DNA of 64,000 bases from Hymenobacter sp. J193 (GCF_024700075.1 NZ_JAJONE010000001.1:4239001-4303000); one strand, 5' to 3'; shown: positions 17,402 through 27,219, counted from the first letter of the stretch. Numbers and translations: made by a program. The notes: a model not told the origin generated them from the letters alone.

Positions 17402-18378
17402 GGCCGGATCACGCGCACAGTTACCAGTACATCCAGCAGCAATAGCGCCAGCCCCAGCAGCAGGGGGTAGCGGTAGCGGTTGTCGGCCACGGCCACGGTG
17501 CGCACCTGCTCGGCCTGGCCTTCCACTCGGTTGAGGGCGTTTACCAGCTGCGCAAACTCGTTGCGCTGGGCCGTAAGCTCGAAATAGCGGCCATTGGTTT
17601 GCTCGGCCAGGCGGCGCAGGGTGGCGGGCTCCAGGCGCGTCACCGCGTCACGGCCTTTGGCGTCGCGCACGTAGCCGCCCTGGGGGCGCGGAATCCGGCT
17701 GCCTTCGGCCGTACCTACGCCCACCGTGAACAGCCGTACCCCGGCCCGCGACACCTCGCGCAGCACGGGCTCCAGGTTTTCCCCGAAGTCTTCGCCGTCA
17801 CTGACCAGCACCACGGCCAGGGCCCGGGGCGGCATGCCGGCTGGGGCTGGCGTAGCGGCCAGGCGACGCAGAGCCAGCTCCAGCGGGGGCGCAAGGTTGG
17901 TAGGCCCGGCCGGCAGGAGGGAAGTCTGCAGGGAATTCAGAAACAGCTCCAGGGCGCCTTGGTCGTAGGTAAGCGGGCACTGCACGTAAGCTTCGGCCCC
18001 AAACACAATCAGCCCGATGCGGTCGGCCTGAAACCGGCTGACGAGCCGCGTCAGCTCGGCGCGGGCTTTCTGCAGGCGGGTAGGGGCAACGTCGGGGGCA
18101 TCCATGGAGCGCGACAAATCCACCAGCAGCCACACGTCCTTGCCGGTGGTGCGCACGGCCTGCTGCGTTACGCCCACGGCCGGGCCCAGCAGGGAAATCA
18201 GCAGGAGGGTAAAATAAAACAGGCGCAGCGGCAGCTTCCAGGCCAGGCGCCAGCCCCGCTGTCCGAAAGGCCGGGCCAGCCGCCGGGTGCGGAAAATGTA
18301 GCCCAGGTAAAGCACCACGAAGAGGCTGACAGCCACCGCTTCTGCCCACCCAAAATGGGTTGCCCAGCTGATTTTCAT
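17398..18378 (-). CDS. BatB-like VWA-domain membrane protein
   Basis: 326 residues from ATG 18378. Two N-terminal membrane helices (about 10-30 and 50-75), a von Willebrand A domain with an intact MIDAS (D-L-S-R-S-M-D, later a Thr and S-D-G-E-D), and a C-terminal helix. This is the BatA/BatB architecture, implicated in stress and aerotolerance, with the VWA domain in the periplasm. It overlaps the TPR gene by 4 bp. The MoxR ATPase, DUF58 and BatD genes usual in full Bat operons are not in this neighbourhood, so this is a short version of the locus. Confidence 0.9.
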   Translation of the reverse strand: MKISWATHFGWAEAVAVSLFVVLYLGYIFRTRRLARPFGQRGWRLAWKLPLRLFYFTLLLISLLGPAVGVTQQAVRTTGKDVWLLVDLSRSMDAPDVAPTRLQKARAELTRLVSRFQADRIGLIVFGAEAYVQCPLTYDQGALELFLNSLQTSLLPAGPTNLAPPLELALRRLAATPAPAGMPPRALAVVLVSDGEDFGENLEPVLREVSRAGVRLFTVGVGTAEGSRIPRPQGGYVRDAKGRDAVTRLEPATLRRLAEQTNGRYFELTAQRNEFAQLVNALNRVEGQAEQVRTVAVADNRYRYPLLLGLALLLLDVLVTVRVIRP

Positions 18379-18517
18379 GCGTGCCCCTGCTGTGTCATGC
18401 TGGCAAATATAACAGTCAGGGCGGGCCGGCGCCGGCAAAGATTTTTTCGCGGAAGTGTTGATTTCTGCCTGCTGGTTGTATATTTGCGCACTCTTCGGCC
18501 GGAAGAGTACCTTATCT

Positions 18518-18605
18518 GGAGAGATGGGTGAGTGGCTGAAACCAGTAGTTTGCTAAACTGCCGTAGCTCTAAAGGCTACCGGGGGTTCGAATCCCCCTCT
18601 CTCCG
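18518..18605 (+). tRNA. tRNA-Ser (GCT)
   Basis: 88-nt class II cloverleaf with long variable arm. The acceptor GGAGAGA pairs with TCTCTCC, and the anticodon loop TTGCTAA reads GCT. The T-arm contains GGTTCGAATCC. Confidence 0.95.
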
Positions 18606-18614
18606 CATGTAGTG

Positions 18615-18688
18615 AATTATGAATGTTGAATTATGAATTCTGAAATGGATTTTTGCCGTTCAGAATTCATAATTCAACATTCATAATT
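18615..18688. repeat. Perfect 30-bp inverted repeat between two tRNA genes
   Basis: Arms 18615-18644 and 18659-18688 are exact reverse complements, with a 14-nt loop. The arms are AT-rich and contain ATTATGAAT twice. It is not followed by a T tract. It resembles repeats of the AATTATGAAT type seen in Bacteroidota intergenic DNA. Confidence 0.9.
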
Positions 18689-18694
18689 AGTTTT

Positions 18695-18768
18695 CGGGGT
18701 GTAGCGTAGCCCGGTATCGCGCCTGCTTTGGGAGCAGGAGGCCGCAGGTTCGAATCCTGCCACCCCGA
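18695..18768 (+). tRNA. tRNA-Pro (TGG)
   Basis: 74-nt cloverleaf. The acceptor CGGGGTG pairs with CACCCCG, and the anticodon loop CTTTGGGA reads TGG. T-arm GGTTCGAATCC. Confidence 0.95.
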
Positions 18769-18778
18769 CGTTCAGAGC

Positions 18779-18818
18779 TTAAGCCGTTTGCCCTCCAGGT
18801 GGGTGGGCGGCTTTTGTT
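18779..18818 (+). terminator. Putative terminator after tRNA-Pro
   Basis: Stem AAGCCG...CGGCTT extended by G-T pairs, followed by T-rich sequence, between tRNA-Pro and tRNA-Arg. Confidence 0.6.
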
Positions 18819-18828
18819 TTTTCGTTTT

Positions 18829-18902
18829 GACCCCGTAGCTCAGCTGGATAGAGCAGCTGCCTTCTAAGCAGCCGGTCATGTGTTCGAATCACATCGGGGC
18901 CA
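18829..18902 (+). tRNA. tRNA-Arg (TCT)
   Basis: 74-nt cloverleaf with anticodon loop CTTCTAA (anticodon TCT) and T-arm GTGTTCGAATCAC. The acceptor stem GACCCCG/CGGGGCC has one mismatch at the second pair. Confidence 0.93.
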
Positions 18903-18913
18903 CGTTCGTTATC

Positions 18914-18948
18914 AGTCACTTAGCTTAATTGCTGAGTGGCTTTTTTGT
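18914..18948 (+). terminator. Terminator of the tRNA cluster
   Basis: Stem GTCACTTAGC/GCTGAGTGGC followed by six T. Confidence 0.85.
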
Positions 18949-19451
18949 TGGTGGGTTATACAGCGGGGCACACCTGGCTTTTGCCTAAGGGTAAGCAGGA
19001 TGGATGTCCTGGAGTTGACGGCGGCCGGCTATTTAACCTCTAAGCTTCATTTGCCCTTTTTCAGTGTGGAATCGGCTGTCATTATTGTCCAACTCACACA
19101 CGCGAAAGCCGGAGCCTCTTCCATTGCTACACGGATTGGTCAAAACTTCGGGAGGACATATCCACACAAGGCGCCCAAATCGAGCTGCATAAGTTTCTAG
19201 TAATGGGTATTTAGTCAATATCGATGCTGTATTGATATACTTTATACGTTCAGCAATCAATGTGTGTAACCCGGTTTGATAAGGAGTATGTTCGAAATCA
19301 GATAATATAAAGCTTTTATGAAGTTGGATAAGAGCCTTGGATAGGTTAAAGATAAACTTGGTCTTGGATTAAGCTAATAGGGTAATACAGCATCATCTAA
19401 ACCCCTGCCCTGTTCCCGCGTACCTTGGCGCTTGAAGTTAGCGCTACGCTT
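18949..19451. other. Intergenic region, AT-rich in its second half
   Basis: No gene is supported. Short open frames (for example 19033-19260 minus) have no protein-like features. The last 30 bp carry the promoter box of the glucosidase gene. Confidence 0.5.
19421..19428 (+). promoter_or_regulatory. Candidate -7 box TACCTTGG
   Basis: Matches the Bacteroidota -7 consensus TAnnTTTG at seven of eight positions, 23 bp before ATG 19452. No clear -33 TTTG is seen. Confidence 0.35.
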
Positions 19452-22100
19452 ATGACGCAGGAACAACTACGCTTACAGGATACCACCGAACACCTGATTC
19501 CCTGGAAGAAATTCGGGCCCTACCTCACGGAGCGTCAGTGGGGCACCGTGCGCGAAGACTACAGCCCCGACGGCAATGCCTGGACCTACGTGCCCCACGA
19601 CTTGGCCCGCAGCAAAGCCTACCGCTGGGGTGAGGAAGGCCTGGGCGGCATTTCCGACGACCAGCAGCTGCTGTGCTTCTCGGTGGCGCTCTGGAACGGG
19701 GTAGATGGCCAGTTGAAGGAGCGCCTGTTTGGCCTCACCAACGGGGAGGGCAACCATGGCGAGGACGTGAAGGAGCTGTACTACTACCTCGACAGCACGC
19801 CCACGCATTCCTACATGAAGATGCTCTACAAGTATCCGCAGCGGAAATTCCCGTACCGGAAGCTGGTGGAGGCCAACGCCCGCCGTACCCGCCAGGAGCC
19901 GGAGTATGAGCTGCTGGATACCGGCGTGTTCGACAAGAGCCGCTACTTCGACGTGTTCGTGGATTACGCCAAAGCCGGTCCCGAAGACCTTCTCATTAAG
20001 ATAACGGTGCACAACCGCGGGCCCAAGCGCGCCACCGTACAGGTGCTGCCGCAGCTGTGGTTTCGCAACACCTGGAGCTGGGAATACGGTGCCCCGCGTC
20101 CGCATATGCACCAGTCGCAGCCGGGCGCGGTGCACGCCGAGCACCCGCTGTTGGGCCACTATCACCTCTACTGCGAAAACACGCCCCGACTACTGTTCTG
20201 CGAAAACGACACCAACGGCGCCCGTATCCACGGCCAGCCCGACGAGGGCGCGGGCCGCTACTTCAAGGACGGCATCAACGACTTTGTGGTGGAGGGCGAC
20301 GAAGACGCCGTGAACCCGGCCCAGGAAGGCACTAAAGCTGCCGCTCAGTATGTGCTGAGTGTGGGTTCGGGCGAGGCCCGCACCGTGCGCCTGCGCCTGA
20401 GTCAGCCCTGGCAGGATGCGCCCTTCGATGGGTTCGACCACCTGTTTTGGACGCGCGAGCAGGAAGCCAACGAGTTCTACGAGTGCCTGCAGGAAGCCCT
20501 GCCCGCCCAGGCCGGCCCCGATGCCCGCAACGTGCAGCGTCAGGCCTTTGCGGGTATGCTCTGGAGCAAGCAGTACTACTACTATGACGTAAGCAAGTGG
20601 CTCGATGGCGACCCGGCCGGGGAGAATGTGTCGGGTGACCACCGGCGGCGGGGGCGCAACAGCAACTGGCGCCACCTCTACAACGCCGACATCATTTCCA
20701 TGCCTGACAAGTGGGAATATCCCTGGTACGCGGCCTGGGACCTGGCCTTCCATTGCGTGCCGCTGGCTATGGTAGACGCGGAGTTTGCCAAAAACCAGCT
20801 GCGCCTGCTGGTGCAGGACCGCTACATGCACCCCAGCGGGCAGCTGCCGGCCTACGAGTGGAACCTGAACGACGTGAACCCCCCGGTACACGCCTGGGCC
20901 ACCTGGCGCGTGTATCAGATGGACCGCAAGCTGAACGATGGCCGGGGCGACCGGGCCTTTCTGGAATCGGTGTTTCATAAGCTGGCCCTGAACTTTACCT
21001 GGTGGGTAAACCGCAAGGACCGCGACGAGCGCAACATCTTCGAGGGCGGCTTCCTGGGGCTCGACAACATTGGCGTGTTCGACCGCTCGGCCCCCTTGCC
21101 CACCGGCGGCAAGATCGAGCAGAGCGACGGTACCAGCTGGATGGCCATGTTTGCGCTGAACATGATGCGCATGGCCCTGGAGCTGGCCAAAACCAACCCC
21201 GTTTACCAGGAAATGGCTGGCAAGTTCTTCGAGCACTTCCTCTACATTGCCGATGCCATGACCCGCGGCGGCGACGGGCGCTTCAACCTCTGGGACGAGG
21301 AAGACGGCTTCTACTACGACGTGCTGCACACCCCCGACGGCGTGCGCACCCGCCTGAAAGTACGCTCCATTGTGGGCCTGATTCCACTTTTTGCGGTGGA
21401 GGTGATTGACGAGGAGCTGCTGAACGCCATGCCGGAGTTTACAGCGCGGGCCCGCTGGCTTATCGACAACCGGCCACACCTGGCCCAGCTGGTGAGCCGC
21501 TGGCAGGAGCCTGGCAAGGGAGCCCGCCACCTGCTGGGGCTGTTGCGCCGCTCCCGCCTCAAGCGCCTGCTGGCCCGCATGCTCGACGAAACCGAGTTCC
21601 TGGCCGACTATGGCATCCGGGCTCTATCGCGCCATCACCTGGAGCACCCTTACGTGTTCAACACCCCCGAGGCCGACTTTACGGTGCAGTACGTGCCGGG
21701 CGAGGCCGAGAGCAGCATGTTCGGCGGCAACAGCAACTGGCGCGGCCCCATCTGGTTTCCTATCAACTACTTGATTATTGAGTCGTTGCAGAAGTATTTC
21801 TTCTACTACGACAACAAGTTCAAGGTAGAGTACCCCACGGGCTCGGGCAACTATATCAACCTGCAGGAAGTAGCCACGGAACTGGCCGGGCGGCTTACCA
21901 ATCTGCTACTGAAGGACAAAAATGGCCGCCGCCCCGCTTTCGGCCAGGATGAGCTCCTGCAGACGGACCCCAATTTCAAGGACTATCTGCTTTTCCACGA
22001 GTACTTCCACGGCGACGATGGCCACGGTCTCGGCGCCAACCACCAAACCGGCTGGACCGGCCTTATCGTGCGCCTCCTGCAACTGCGGACGTATGAGTAG
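19452..22100 (+). CDS. GH63-like (MGH1-type) glucosidase
   Basis: 882 residues from ATG 19452; the TTG 27 bp upstream overlaps the promoter box. There is no signal peptide. An N-terminal beta-sandwich-like part (about 20-330) is followed by an (alpha/alpha)6 toroid containing [24 protein letters not shown] and, near the end, [14 protein letters not shown]. These are features of the GH63/mannosyl-oligosaccharide-glucosidase-like family that bacteria use on alpha-glucosides such as mannosylglycerate, glucosylglycerate or trehalose-related sugars. The exact substrate is unknown. Confidence 0.85.
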   Translation: MTQEQLRLQDTTEHLIPWKKFGPYLTERQWGTVREDYSPDGNAWTYVPHDLARSKAYRWGEEGLGGISDDQQLLCFSVALWNGVDGQLKERLFGLTNGEGNHGEDVKELYYYLDSTPTHSYMKMLYKYPQRKFPYRKLVEANARRTRQEPEYELLDTGVFDKSRYFDVFVDYAKAGPEDLLIKITVHNRGPKRATVQVLPQLWFRNTWSWEYGAPRPHMHQSQPGAVHAEHPLLGHYHLYCENTPRLLFCENDTNGARIHGQPDEGAGRYFKDGINDFVVEGDEDAVNPAQEGTKAAAQYVLSVGSGEARTVRLRLSQPWQDAPFDGFDHLFWTREQEANEFYECLQEALPAQAGPDARNVQRQAFAGMLWSKQYYYYDVSKWLDGDPAGENVSGDHRRRGRNSNWRHLYNADIISMPDKWEYPWYAAWDLAFHCVPLAMVDAEFAKNQLRLLVQDRYMHPSGQLPAYEWNLNDVNPPVHAWATWRVYQMDRKLNDGRGDRAFLESVFHKLALNFTWWVNRKDRDERNIFEGGFLGLDNIGVFDRSAPLPTGGKIEQSDGTSWMAMFALNMMRMALELAKTNPVYQEMAGKFFEHFLYIADAMTRGGDGRFNLWDEEDGFYYDVLHTPDGVRTRLKVRSIVGLIPLFAVEVIDEELLNAMPEFTARARWLIDNRPHLAQLVSRWQEPGKGARHLLGLLRRSRLKRLLARMLDETEFLADYGIRALSRHHLEHPYVFNTPEADFTVQYVPGEAESSMFGGNSNWRGPIWFPINYLIIESLQKYFFYYDNKFKVEYPTGSGNYINLQEVATELAGRLTNLLLKDKNGRRPAFGQDELLQTDPNFKDYLLFHEYFHGDDGHGLGANHQTGWTGLIVRLLQLRTYE

Positions 22101-22150
22101 GCAGGCAATTGCAGCATATAAGTGCCTGCTACAGTCTGCTCAATGCTACA

Positions 22151-22184
22151 AAAAAGCCCGGCGGCGCGAGCTGCTGGGCTTTTT
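22151..22184 (+). terminator. Intrinsic terminator
   Basis: Stem AAAAAGCCCGGCG...TGCTGGGCTTTTT after the glucosidase; also usable by the minus-strand gene at 22248. Confidence 0.85.
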
Positions 22185-22247
22185 GTGGGGTAAAATGGGC
22201 CGTTAGTTCAGCCCGGGCAGAGTAGGAGTAGCTACATACCGGCTGGG

Positions 22248-22487
22248 TTAATTCTGGTGCTCTGCCAGGTAGCGGAGACTAGCGGCCAACTCGGGAGAGC
22301 CGCGAAACACGAGCTGCCCGTTCTTGAGGCCCCCGGCGTAAACTTCTACTTCGGAGGCGCACGGGGTGACAAATACCCGCACTACTTCGCGGGAGCCGGC
22401 CCGCACGTAGGTAGTGCCCGGCTTTTCATCAGCATTAGGCCAGGCTATTCGGTAAAACCCCGCATTAGCCAACTGCACGTCAAGCAT
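22248..22487 (-). CDS. Small hypothetical protein, 79 aa
   Basis: Short mixed alpha/beta protein beginning M-L-D-V-Q-L-A-N-A-G, with strands T-T-Y-V-R-A-G-S and E-V-E-V-Y-A-G-G and a C-terminal helix. Not recognised. It has the composition of a real protein and is followed by a terminator usable on this strand. About 265 bp upstream of it contain no gene. Confidence 0.5.
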   Translation of the reverse strand: MLDVQLANAGFYRIAWPNADEKPGTTYVRAGSREVVRVFVTPCASEVEVYAGGLKNGQLVFRGSPELAASLRYLAEHQN

Positions 22488-22753
22488 ATAGATGTATGTA
22501 AATGTTTGGCTGCAAAAGCCAAAGGTCTGGTGGATAGTTCCGGATACGCATATTTTATAGGTTAAGAATAGATGAAGTTGGATGTAGCGGGGACATTAGA
22601 AAGCAATTTGCTGATCTGCAACGCCGTGCTCTACGCGAATTAATTGGTGTAAAATCTGGCTCCAGAGGCTCCAGAAAGGTTTCTGGCCACTCAGCTCTTC
22701 GCACAAAAACCAGGGGCCGCCTGATTCCCCAACAGGGCACTGGCTCAGGAAAA

Positions 22754-23611
22754 CTAGTTCGCGGAGAGGGCGCAGTCGAGGGCAGGGGCCTGAGCCGGCA
22801 CGTGGTTGCGGCCTACCACGGCAAACACCCGCTGTCCGGCGCGGGCTTTGTCGGCAATGAGGCGGTACATGTATTGGTTACGAAATTCGCTGGAAGCGCG
22901 GTTGATGTCGTTGGTGAACTTGCCGCCGGTGCTAGCCGAAGAAGCCGCCGGATCGAACCAGGCGGCGGGTGCTTCCCACCAGTTGCCGCCATCGGGCCAG
23001 TACTTGCGGTAGGCCGCCGCCAGCTCCGGCACCGTCCGAATAACCTGGTCGGAGCCGGGCAGTATCTGGGCGCTTTTGGCCAGCAAGGCTTCCATAGCTT
23101 TGGTAATCTGCTCGGGCGAGGCCTTGGTGCGGGTGCGCAGGCGCTGGGCTTCGCGCAGCAGGTAAAACAGCTTGAGCTGCTCCAGGTCGAACCGGGTTTT
23201 GAGAAAGTTGTACTCGGCCACCGGGTTTTCGAGTGACTCCACCGTAATATTCTGCTGCTTGGCCAGAAAGCGCACGTACCCCGATTCGCCGAGCCGGCTG
23301 ATGGTGGCCGTTTCGGTGGAATCTGTGCCGCGGTTGGAGCCTTCGAATAGCACGACGGTGGGTTTCGTCTCGGCAAAGGCCCGCCTGATCCGGGCGAACT
23401 GCGCGTGCGCGGCATCCTGGTAGTGCTCCGCCCCGAAGTAATACACGCGGCAGCCGGCGGGCAACGTGCGCGTGTACGTCCAGACGGGCTTGGCTGGCAG
23501 GGGAGTGGCGTAGCCAACTAGCTGCTGGTCGCAGGGACTGGGCGCGGCAGTTTGGGCCAGCGCCGGGGCGGCGGCTAAAGCTGCCAAAAGCAGCCCAATA
23601 CAATGTTTTAT
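22754..23611 (-). CDS. Exported TraB/GumN-like protein with an apparent ATA start
   Basis: About 285 residues. The body shows a strand-helix pattern (V-Y-Y-F-G-A-E-H-Y; K-P-T-V-V-L-F-E-G-S-N-R) and a late V-F-A-V-V-G-R-N-H, reminiscent of TraB/GumN-type domains; the match is by eye. The natural N-terminus would be M-K-H-C-I-G-L-L-L-A-A-L to A-L-A-Q, a good signal peptide, but its first codon is ATA (23609-23611) instead of ATG. Upstream in-frame codons run into the promoter of the divergent ABC gene. Either the start is non-canonical or a base differs. Function unknown. Confidence 0.65.
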   Translation of the reverse strand: MKHCIGLLLAALAAAPALAQTAAPSPCDQQLVGYATPLPAKPVWTYTRTLPAGCRVYYFGAEHYQDAAHAQFARIRRAFAETKPTVVLFEGSNRGTDSTETATISRLGESGYVRFLAKQQNITVESLENPVAEYNFLKTRFDLEQLKLFYLLREAQRLRTRTKASPEQITKAMEALLAKSAQILPGSDQVIRTVPELAAAYRKYWPDGGNWWEAPAAWFDPAASSASTGGKFTNDINRASSEFRNQYMYRLIADKARAGQRVFAVVGRNHVPAQAPALDCALSAN

Positions 23612-23731
23612 AGCGAGGTAGTAGAAGAGAACAGCGCCGCAAGTTGCGAAAAAGCCGCCCACGCTTCCATCACATAACCGGGTGAGAAGCTGCCCTGCGG
23701 CCGCAATAGCGCAAGACCAACCGCGCCGGTG

Positions 23732-23739
23732 TACCTTGC
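23732..23739 (+). promoter_or_regulatory. Candidate -7 box TACCTTGC
   Basis: Resembles TAnnTTTG and ends 10 bp before ATG 23750, which would give an almost leaderless transcript for the osmoprotectant operon. Confidence 0.35.
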
Positions 23740-23749
23740 CGCCACTGCT

Positions 23750-24700
23750 ATGGCTCATTCTGTTTCTGCTCCCATTATCCGTGCCACGGGCCTCACCAAA
23801 CGCTACGGCTCGCACGCCGTGGTGCAGGATGTATCCTTCGCGTTGCATCCCGGCGAAACACTCGTGCTGCTGGGCCCCAGCGGCTGCGGTAAAACCACCC
23901 TGCTGCGCCTGCTCAACCGCCTGGTAGAGCCCGATGCCGGCACGGTGGAAATCAACGGCCATGACGTACGCCGGCAGCAGCCGGAAGAGCTGCGGCGGGG
24001 CATCGGCTACGTAATTCAGCAGGTGGGTTTGCTGCCGCACTACTCGGTGGCCGACAACGTGGCCGTGGTGCCGCGCCTGCTCGGCCACGCCCCGGCCGCC
24101 ATCGAAGCCCGTACCGCCGCCCTGCTCCGCCGCCTGCACCTGCCCCCCGAGCAGTACGCCGCCCGCTTTCCGCACGAGCTGTCGGGCGGGCAACAGCAGC
24201 GCGTGGGGCTGGCCCGCGCCCTGGCGGCTGACCCACCCATCATCTTGCTTGATGAGCCATTCGGCGCCCTCGACCCCGTAACCCGCACCCAGATTCGCCG
24301 CGACTTCCGGGAATTGGAGGAGCTGCGCGACAAAACCATGGTGCTCGTCACCCACGATGTGACGGAAGCCTTCGAGCTGGCCGACCGGATTCTGCTGCTC
24401 GATGCCGGCCGGGTGCAGCAGCTGGGTACGCCCCGGGAGCTGCTGTTCCAGCCCGCCAACGATTTCGTGCGCCGGTTTTTCGCCGCCGAGCGGCTGCCGC
24501 TGCAGCTCCGCACCCTCACCCTGGCCGATGTGCAGCCGTTTCTGCCCGCCGAAAGCCAGCTGCGGGAGTTGTCCGCCAAGCTCTCGGTGCACGACGCGCT
24601 GGAGCAGCTCACGAGCGGACCGAAACGGCCGCCGTCGTCGGCCGGCGTGGGCGCCCTGATGCACGCCTTCGAACAAGCCCTGCAAGCCGAGCCCGTATGA
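23750..24700 (+). CDS. Osmoprotectant ABC transporter, ATP-binding subunit
   Basis: 316 residues from ATG 23750. Walker A G-P-S-G-C-G-K-T, Q-loop, signature L-S-G-G-Q-Q-Q-R, Walker B I-I-L-L-D-E-P and the H-loop T-H-D-V-T-E-A are all intact. Sequence type and partner fit the ProV/OpuCA branch that imports glycine betaine, choline or related solutes. No C-terminal CBS pair is present, unlike OpuA/ProV proteins that sense ionic strength through CBS domains. The stop overlaps the next gene by 4 bp. Confidence 0.92.
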   Translation: MAHSVSAPIIRATGLTKRYGSHAVVQDVSFALHPGETLVLLGPSGCGKTTLLRLLNRLVEPDAGTVEINGHDVRRQQPEELRRGIGYVIQQVGLLPHYSVADNVAVVPRLLGHAPAAIEARTAALLRRLHLPPEQYAARFPHELSGGQQQRVGLARALAADPPIILLDEPFGALDPVTRTQIRRDFRELEELRDKTMVLVTHDVTEAFELADRILLLDAGRVQQLGTPRELLFQPANDFVRRFFAAERLPLQLRTLTLADVQPFLPAESQLRELSAKLSVHDALEQLTSGPKRPPSSAGVGALMHAFEQALQAEPV

Positions 24701-26268
24701 AAACCCTCTCGGAACTACTGACTTTCTGGCAAACTCAGGCCGGTAAGCTGGGCGAGCAGACGCTGCAGCACATCGGCCTCACGGCTGCCGCTTTGCTGCT
24801 GGCCGTAGTGCTGGGCGTGCCGTTGGGCCTCTGGCTGACGCGGCGGCCGCGCTGGGCCCCGGTGGTGCTGGGGCTGGCCGGCATCCTGCAAACGGTGCCC
24901 AGCATTGCCCTGCTTGGCTTCCTGATTCCCTGGCTCGGCATCGGGCCGAAGCCGGCTATTCTGGCGCTGCTGCTGTACTCCCTGCTGCCCATCATTCGCA
25001 ACACGGTCACCGGCATACAGGGCGTAAGTCCGGCGGTGGTAGAGGCCGCCCGGGGCCTGGGCTTTACCGATTGGCAGGTGCTGGGCAGGGTGGAGCTGCC
25101 CTTGGCTTTGCCGGTGCTGTTTGCCGGCATCCGCACGGCGGCCGTTATCGGGGTGGGCGTGGCCACGCTGGCGGCTTACGTGGCTGCCGGCGGTCTGGGC
25201 GAGTTCATCTTCGGCGGCATTGCCCTCAACAACCCCGTCATGATTATGGCCGGCGCCCTGCCTGCCGCCGCGCTGGCACTGGCGTTTGATGCCGCGCTGG
25301 CCGGCCTGCAGCGCTTGGGGTCACGGCGTTTGGTAAGCGTTGGCAAAGTGCTGCTGGTGCTGCTGCCGCTGCTGGGCGGCCTCTACCTGCTGCCCTGGGC
25401 CTCAGGCAAGCTTCAGGCTGGTTTCAGCCCCGAGTTTGTGGGCCGGGCCGATGGGCTGCCGGGCCTGCGCCACGCCTATGGTTTGCGGCGGCTGCCGAGC
25501 TTAGTGCTGGCCCCGGCCCTGGTTTACGAAGCGGCCCGAAATGCCGATGTGGACGTTATCGACGGATACTCCACCGATGGCCGCATCCGGGCCTACGGGT
25601 TGCAGGTATTGCGTGACGACAAGCGCGTGTTTCCCCCGTACTACGCTGCGCCGGTGGTGCGCCCGGCTCTGTTGCAGGCGCACCCCGAGCTGCGGCCCGT
25701 CCTGGCTCAGCTCACCGGCCTCCTTACCGACTCCGCCATGACGGAGCTCAACTACCGGGTAGATTACCTGCACCAGGAGCCTCGGGCCGTAGCCGAAGCC
25801 TTTCTGCGCCAGCGGGGTTTGTGGCGGGCGCCTCGTCCCGCCGTGCCGGAGGCAGCCGTGGTTCGGCTGGGTTCCAAGATTTTTGCCGAACAGTACATTC
25901 TCGTGGAAATGTACGCGGCCCTTATTCGCGGGGCCACAGACCTGGGGGTTGAAACCAAAACCGGGCTGGGCGGCACCACCATCTGCTTTGAAGCCCTGCG
26001 CAGCGGTGCCATCGATATGTACCCCGAATACACCGGCACTGGCCTGCAGGTGCTGCTGCAGCCCTCACCGGCTACGCTCGACTCCCTGAACGGACAGCCG
26101 GCCGCCGTGTTTGACTACGTGCAGCAGGAGTTTCGGCGGCGCTACAAGCTGGAGTGGCTGCCGCCGCTGGGGTTCAACAACACGTATGCCCTGCTGATGC
26201 GCCAGCGGCAGGCACGGGAACTGGGTATTGGGTCGTTGTCGGAGCTGGACCGGTACCTGAGCCGCTAA
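24697..26268 (+). CDS. Osmoprotectant ABC transporter, permease fused to substrate-binding domain
   Basis: 523 residues. Residues about 1-215 form an OpuCB/ProW-type permease with five to six helices and the cytoplasmic E-A-A-R-G-L-G-F loop that contacts the ATPase. A further helix at about 220-240 leads into an OpuAC/OpuCC-type solute-binding domain (about 245-523), with G-S-K-I-F-A-E-Q-Y-I-L and Y-P-E-Y-T-G-T-G. One protein thus replaces permease and binding protein, tethering the receptor in the periplasm. With the ATPase encoded just upstream, it makes a complete two-gene importer. Confidence 0.92.
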   Translation: MKTLSELLTFWQTQAGKLGEQTLQHIGLTAAALLLAVVLGVPLGLWLTRRPRWAPVVLGLAGILQTVPSIALLGFLIPWLGIGPKPAILALLLYSLLPIIRNTVTGIQGVSPAVVEAARGLGFTDWQVLGRVELPLALPVLFAGIRTAAVIGVGVATLAAYVAAGGLGEFIFGGIALNNPVMIMAGALPAAALALAFDAALAGLQRLGSRRLVSVGKVLLVLLPLLGGLYLLPWASGKLQAGFSPEFVGRADGLPGLRHAYGLRRLPSLVLAPALVYEAARNADVDVIDGYSTDGRIRAYGLQVLRDDKRVFPPYYAAPVVRPALLQAHPELRPVLAQLTGLLTDSAMTELNYRVDYLHQEPRAVAEAFLRQRGLWRAPRPAVPEAAVVRLGSKIFAEQYILVEMYAALIRGATDLGVETKTGLGGTTICFEALRSGAIDMYPEYTGTGLQVLLQPSPATLDSLNGQPAAVFDYVQQEFRRRYKLEWLPPLGFNNTYALLMRQRQARELGIGSLSELDRYLSR

Positions 26269-26301
26269 ATACTGGCCAGGCCCGTCCTTTCACCAACCAC
26301 C

Positions 26302-27219
26302 TCAGGAAAGCGGCTGCGGGGGCGGGGTGGAGCCAGCCGGGCGGGTGCGGTCCTGGGGCAAGGGCACAAACGTGGCGTTGTCGTTGGGAGGCAGGGCAAT
26401 GCGGCCGGCTTGCCAGTCGGCTTTGGCTTGCTCGATACGCTCGCGCCGGGAAGAAACGAAGTTCCACCAGATAAACCGCTCCCCCAGCGGCTCACCGCCC
26501 AGCAGCATGAGCGTGCAGGCTTCGGGGGCCACCAGCACCGGGTCGATGCCTGGCGTGAATACCAGCAGCTGCCCGGCGGTGTAAGTGCGGCCATTCACCT
26601 CAAGGCTGCCTTTGGCCACGTAGGCTCCCCGCTCGGGGTAGCCGCGGGGCAGGCCAAACCGCGCCCCCGGCTGCAGCACTACGTGCAGATAAAACAAGGG
26701 GGAATGCGTGCGCACCTGGTTGCGCAGGCCGAAGGCGTCGCCGGCAATCAGCCGCATCCACACCTTGCTATCTGTAAAGATGGGCAGCTCCTGGGGCTGG
26801 TAGTTGGCGAAGGACGGGGCACTTTCCTCATCGGCCTCGGGCAAAGCCACCCAGGTCTGAATCATTTCCAGGGCGCCCCCGGCCAGGGCTGCCGGGTCTT
26901 CGAACCGCTCGGAGTGGGAGATACCGCTGCCCGCCGTCATCCAGTTCACTTCGCCCGGCCGGATGATCTGCTCCACGCCCAGACTGTCGCGGTGCGTCAC
27001 CTGCCCCCCGAAGAGGTAGCTCACCGTGCTCAGGCCAATGTGCGGATGCGGCAGCACATCCAAGTTTGGCAGCTGCTCGGGCGCCAGGTGCACCGGCCCG
27101 GCGTGGTCCATGAAAATAAACGGCCCCAGCATCCGCCGCAGCCGGTAGGGGAGGATGCGCCGGACTTCGAAGCCGGCGCTTAAAGCAGCCGGGCGCGCAT
27201 CAATCACTAAGTCCAGCAT
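26302..27219 (-). CDS. Pirin-family bicupin
   Basis: 305 residues. The N-terminal cupin holds the expected metal ligands H58 and H60 (P-H-P-H-I-G), H102 and E104 (S-H-S-E), plus the F-M-D-H segment and the R-P-G-E-V-N-W-M-T-A-G loop typical of pirins. Bacterial pirins can act as quercetin dioxygenases or regulatory partners; the role here cannot be told. It converges with the osmoprotectant operon. Confidence 0.92.
   Translation of the reverse strand: MLDLVIDARPAALSAGFEVRRILPYRLRRMLGPFIFMDHAGPVHLAPEQLPNLDVLPHPHIGLSTVSYLFGGQVTHRDSLGVEQIIRPGEVNWMTAGSGISHSERFEDPAALAGGALEMIQTWVALPEADEESAPSFANYQPQELPIFTDSKVWMRLIAGDAFGLRNQVRTHSPLFYLHVVLQPGARFGLPRGYPERGAYVAKGSLEVNGRTYTAGQLLVFTPGIDPVLVAPEACTLMLLGGEPLGERFIWWNFVSSRRERIEQAKADWQAGRIALPPNDNATFVPLPQDRTRPAGSTPPPQPLS

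Noticed and set aside
20190..21530. 446-aa open frame on the minus strand
   Set aside because: Lies wholly antisense to the GH63-like gene, is Gly/His/Val-rich and has no domain; a high-GC shadow frame.
23612..24685. N-terminal extension of the TraB-like protein
   Set aside because: Antisense to the ABC ATPase gene with no plausible fold; the signal peptide marks the true start.
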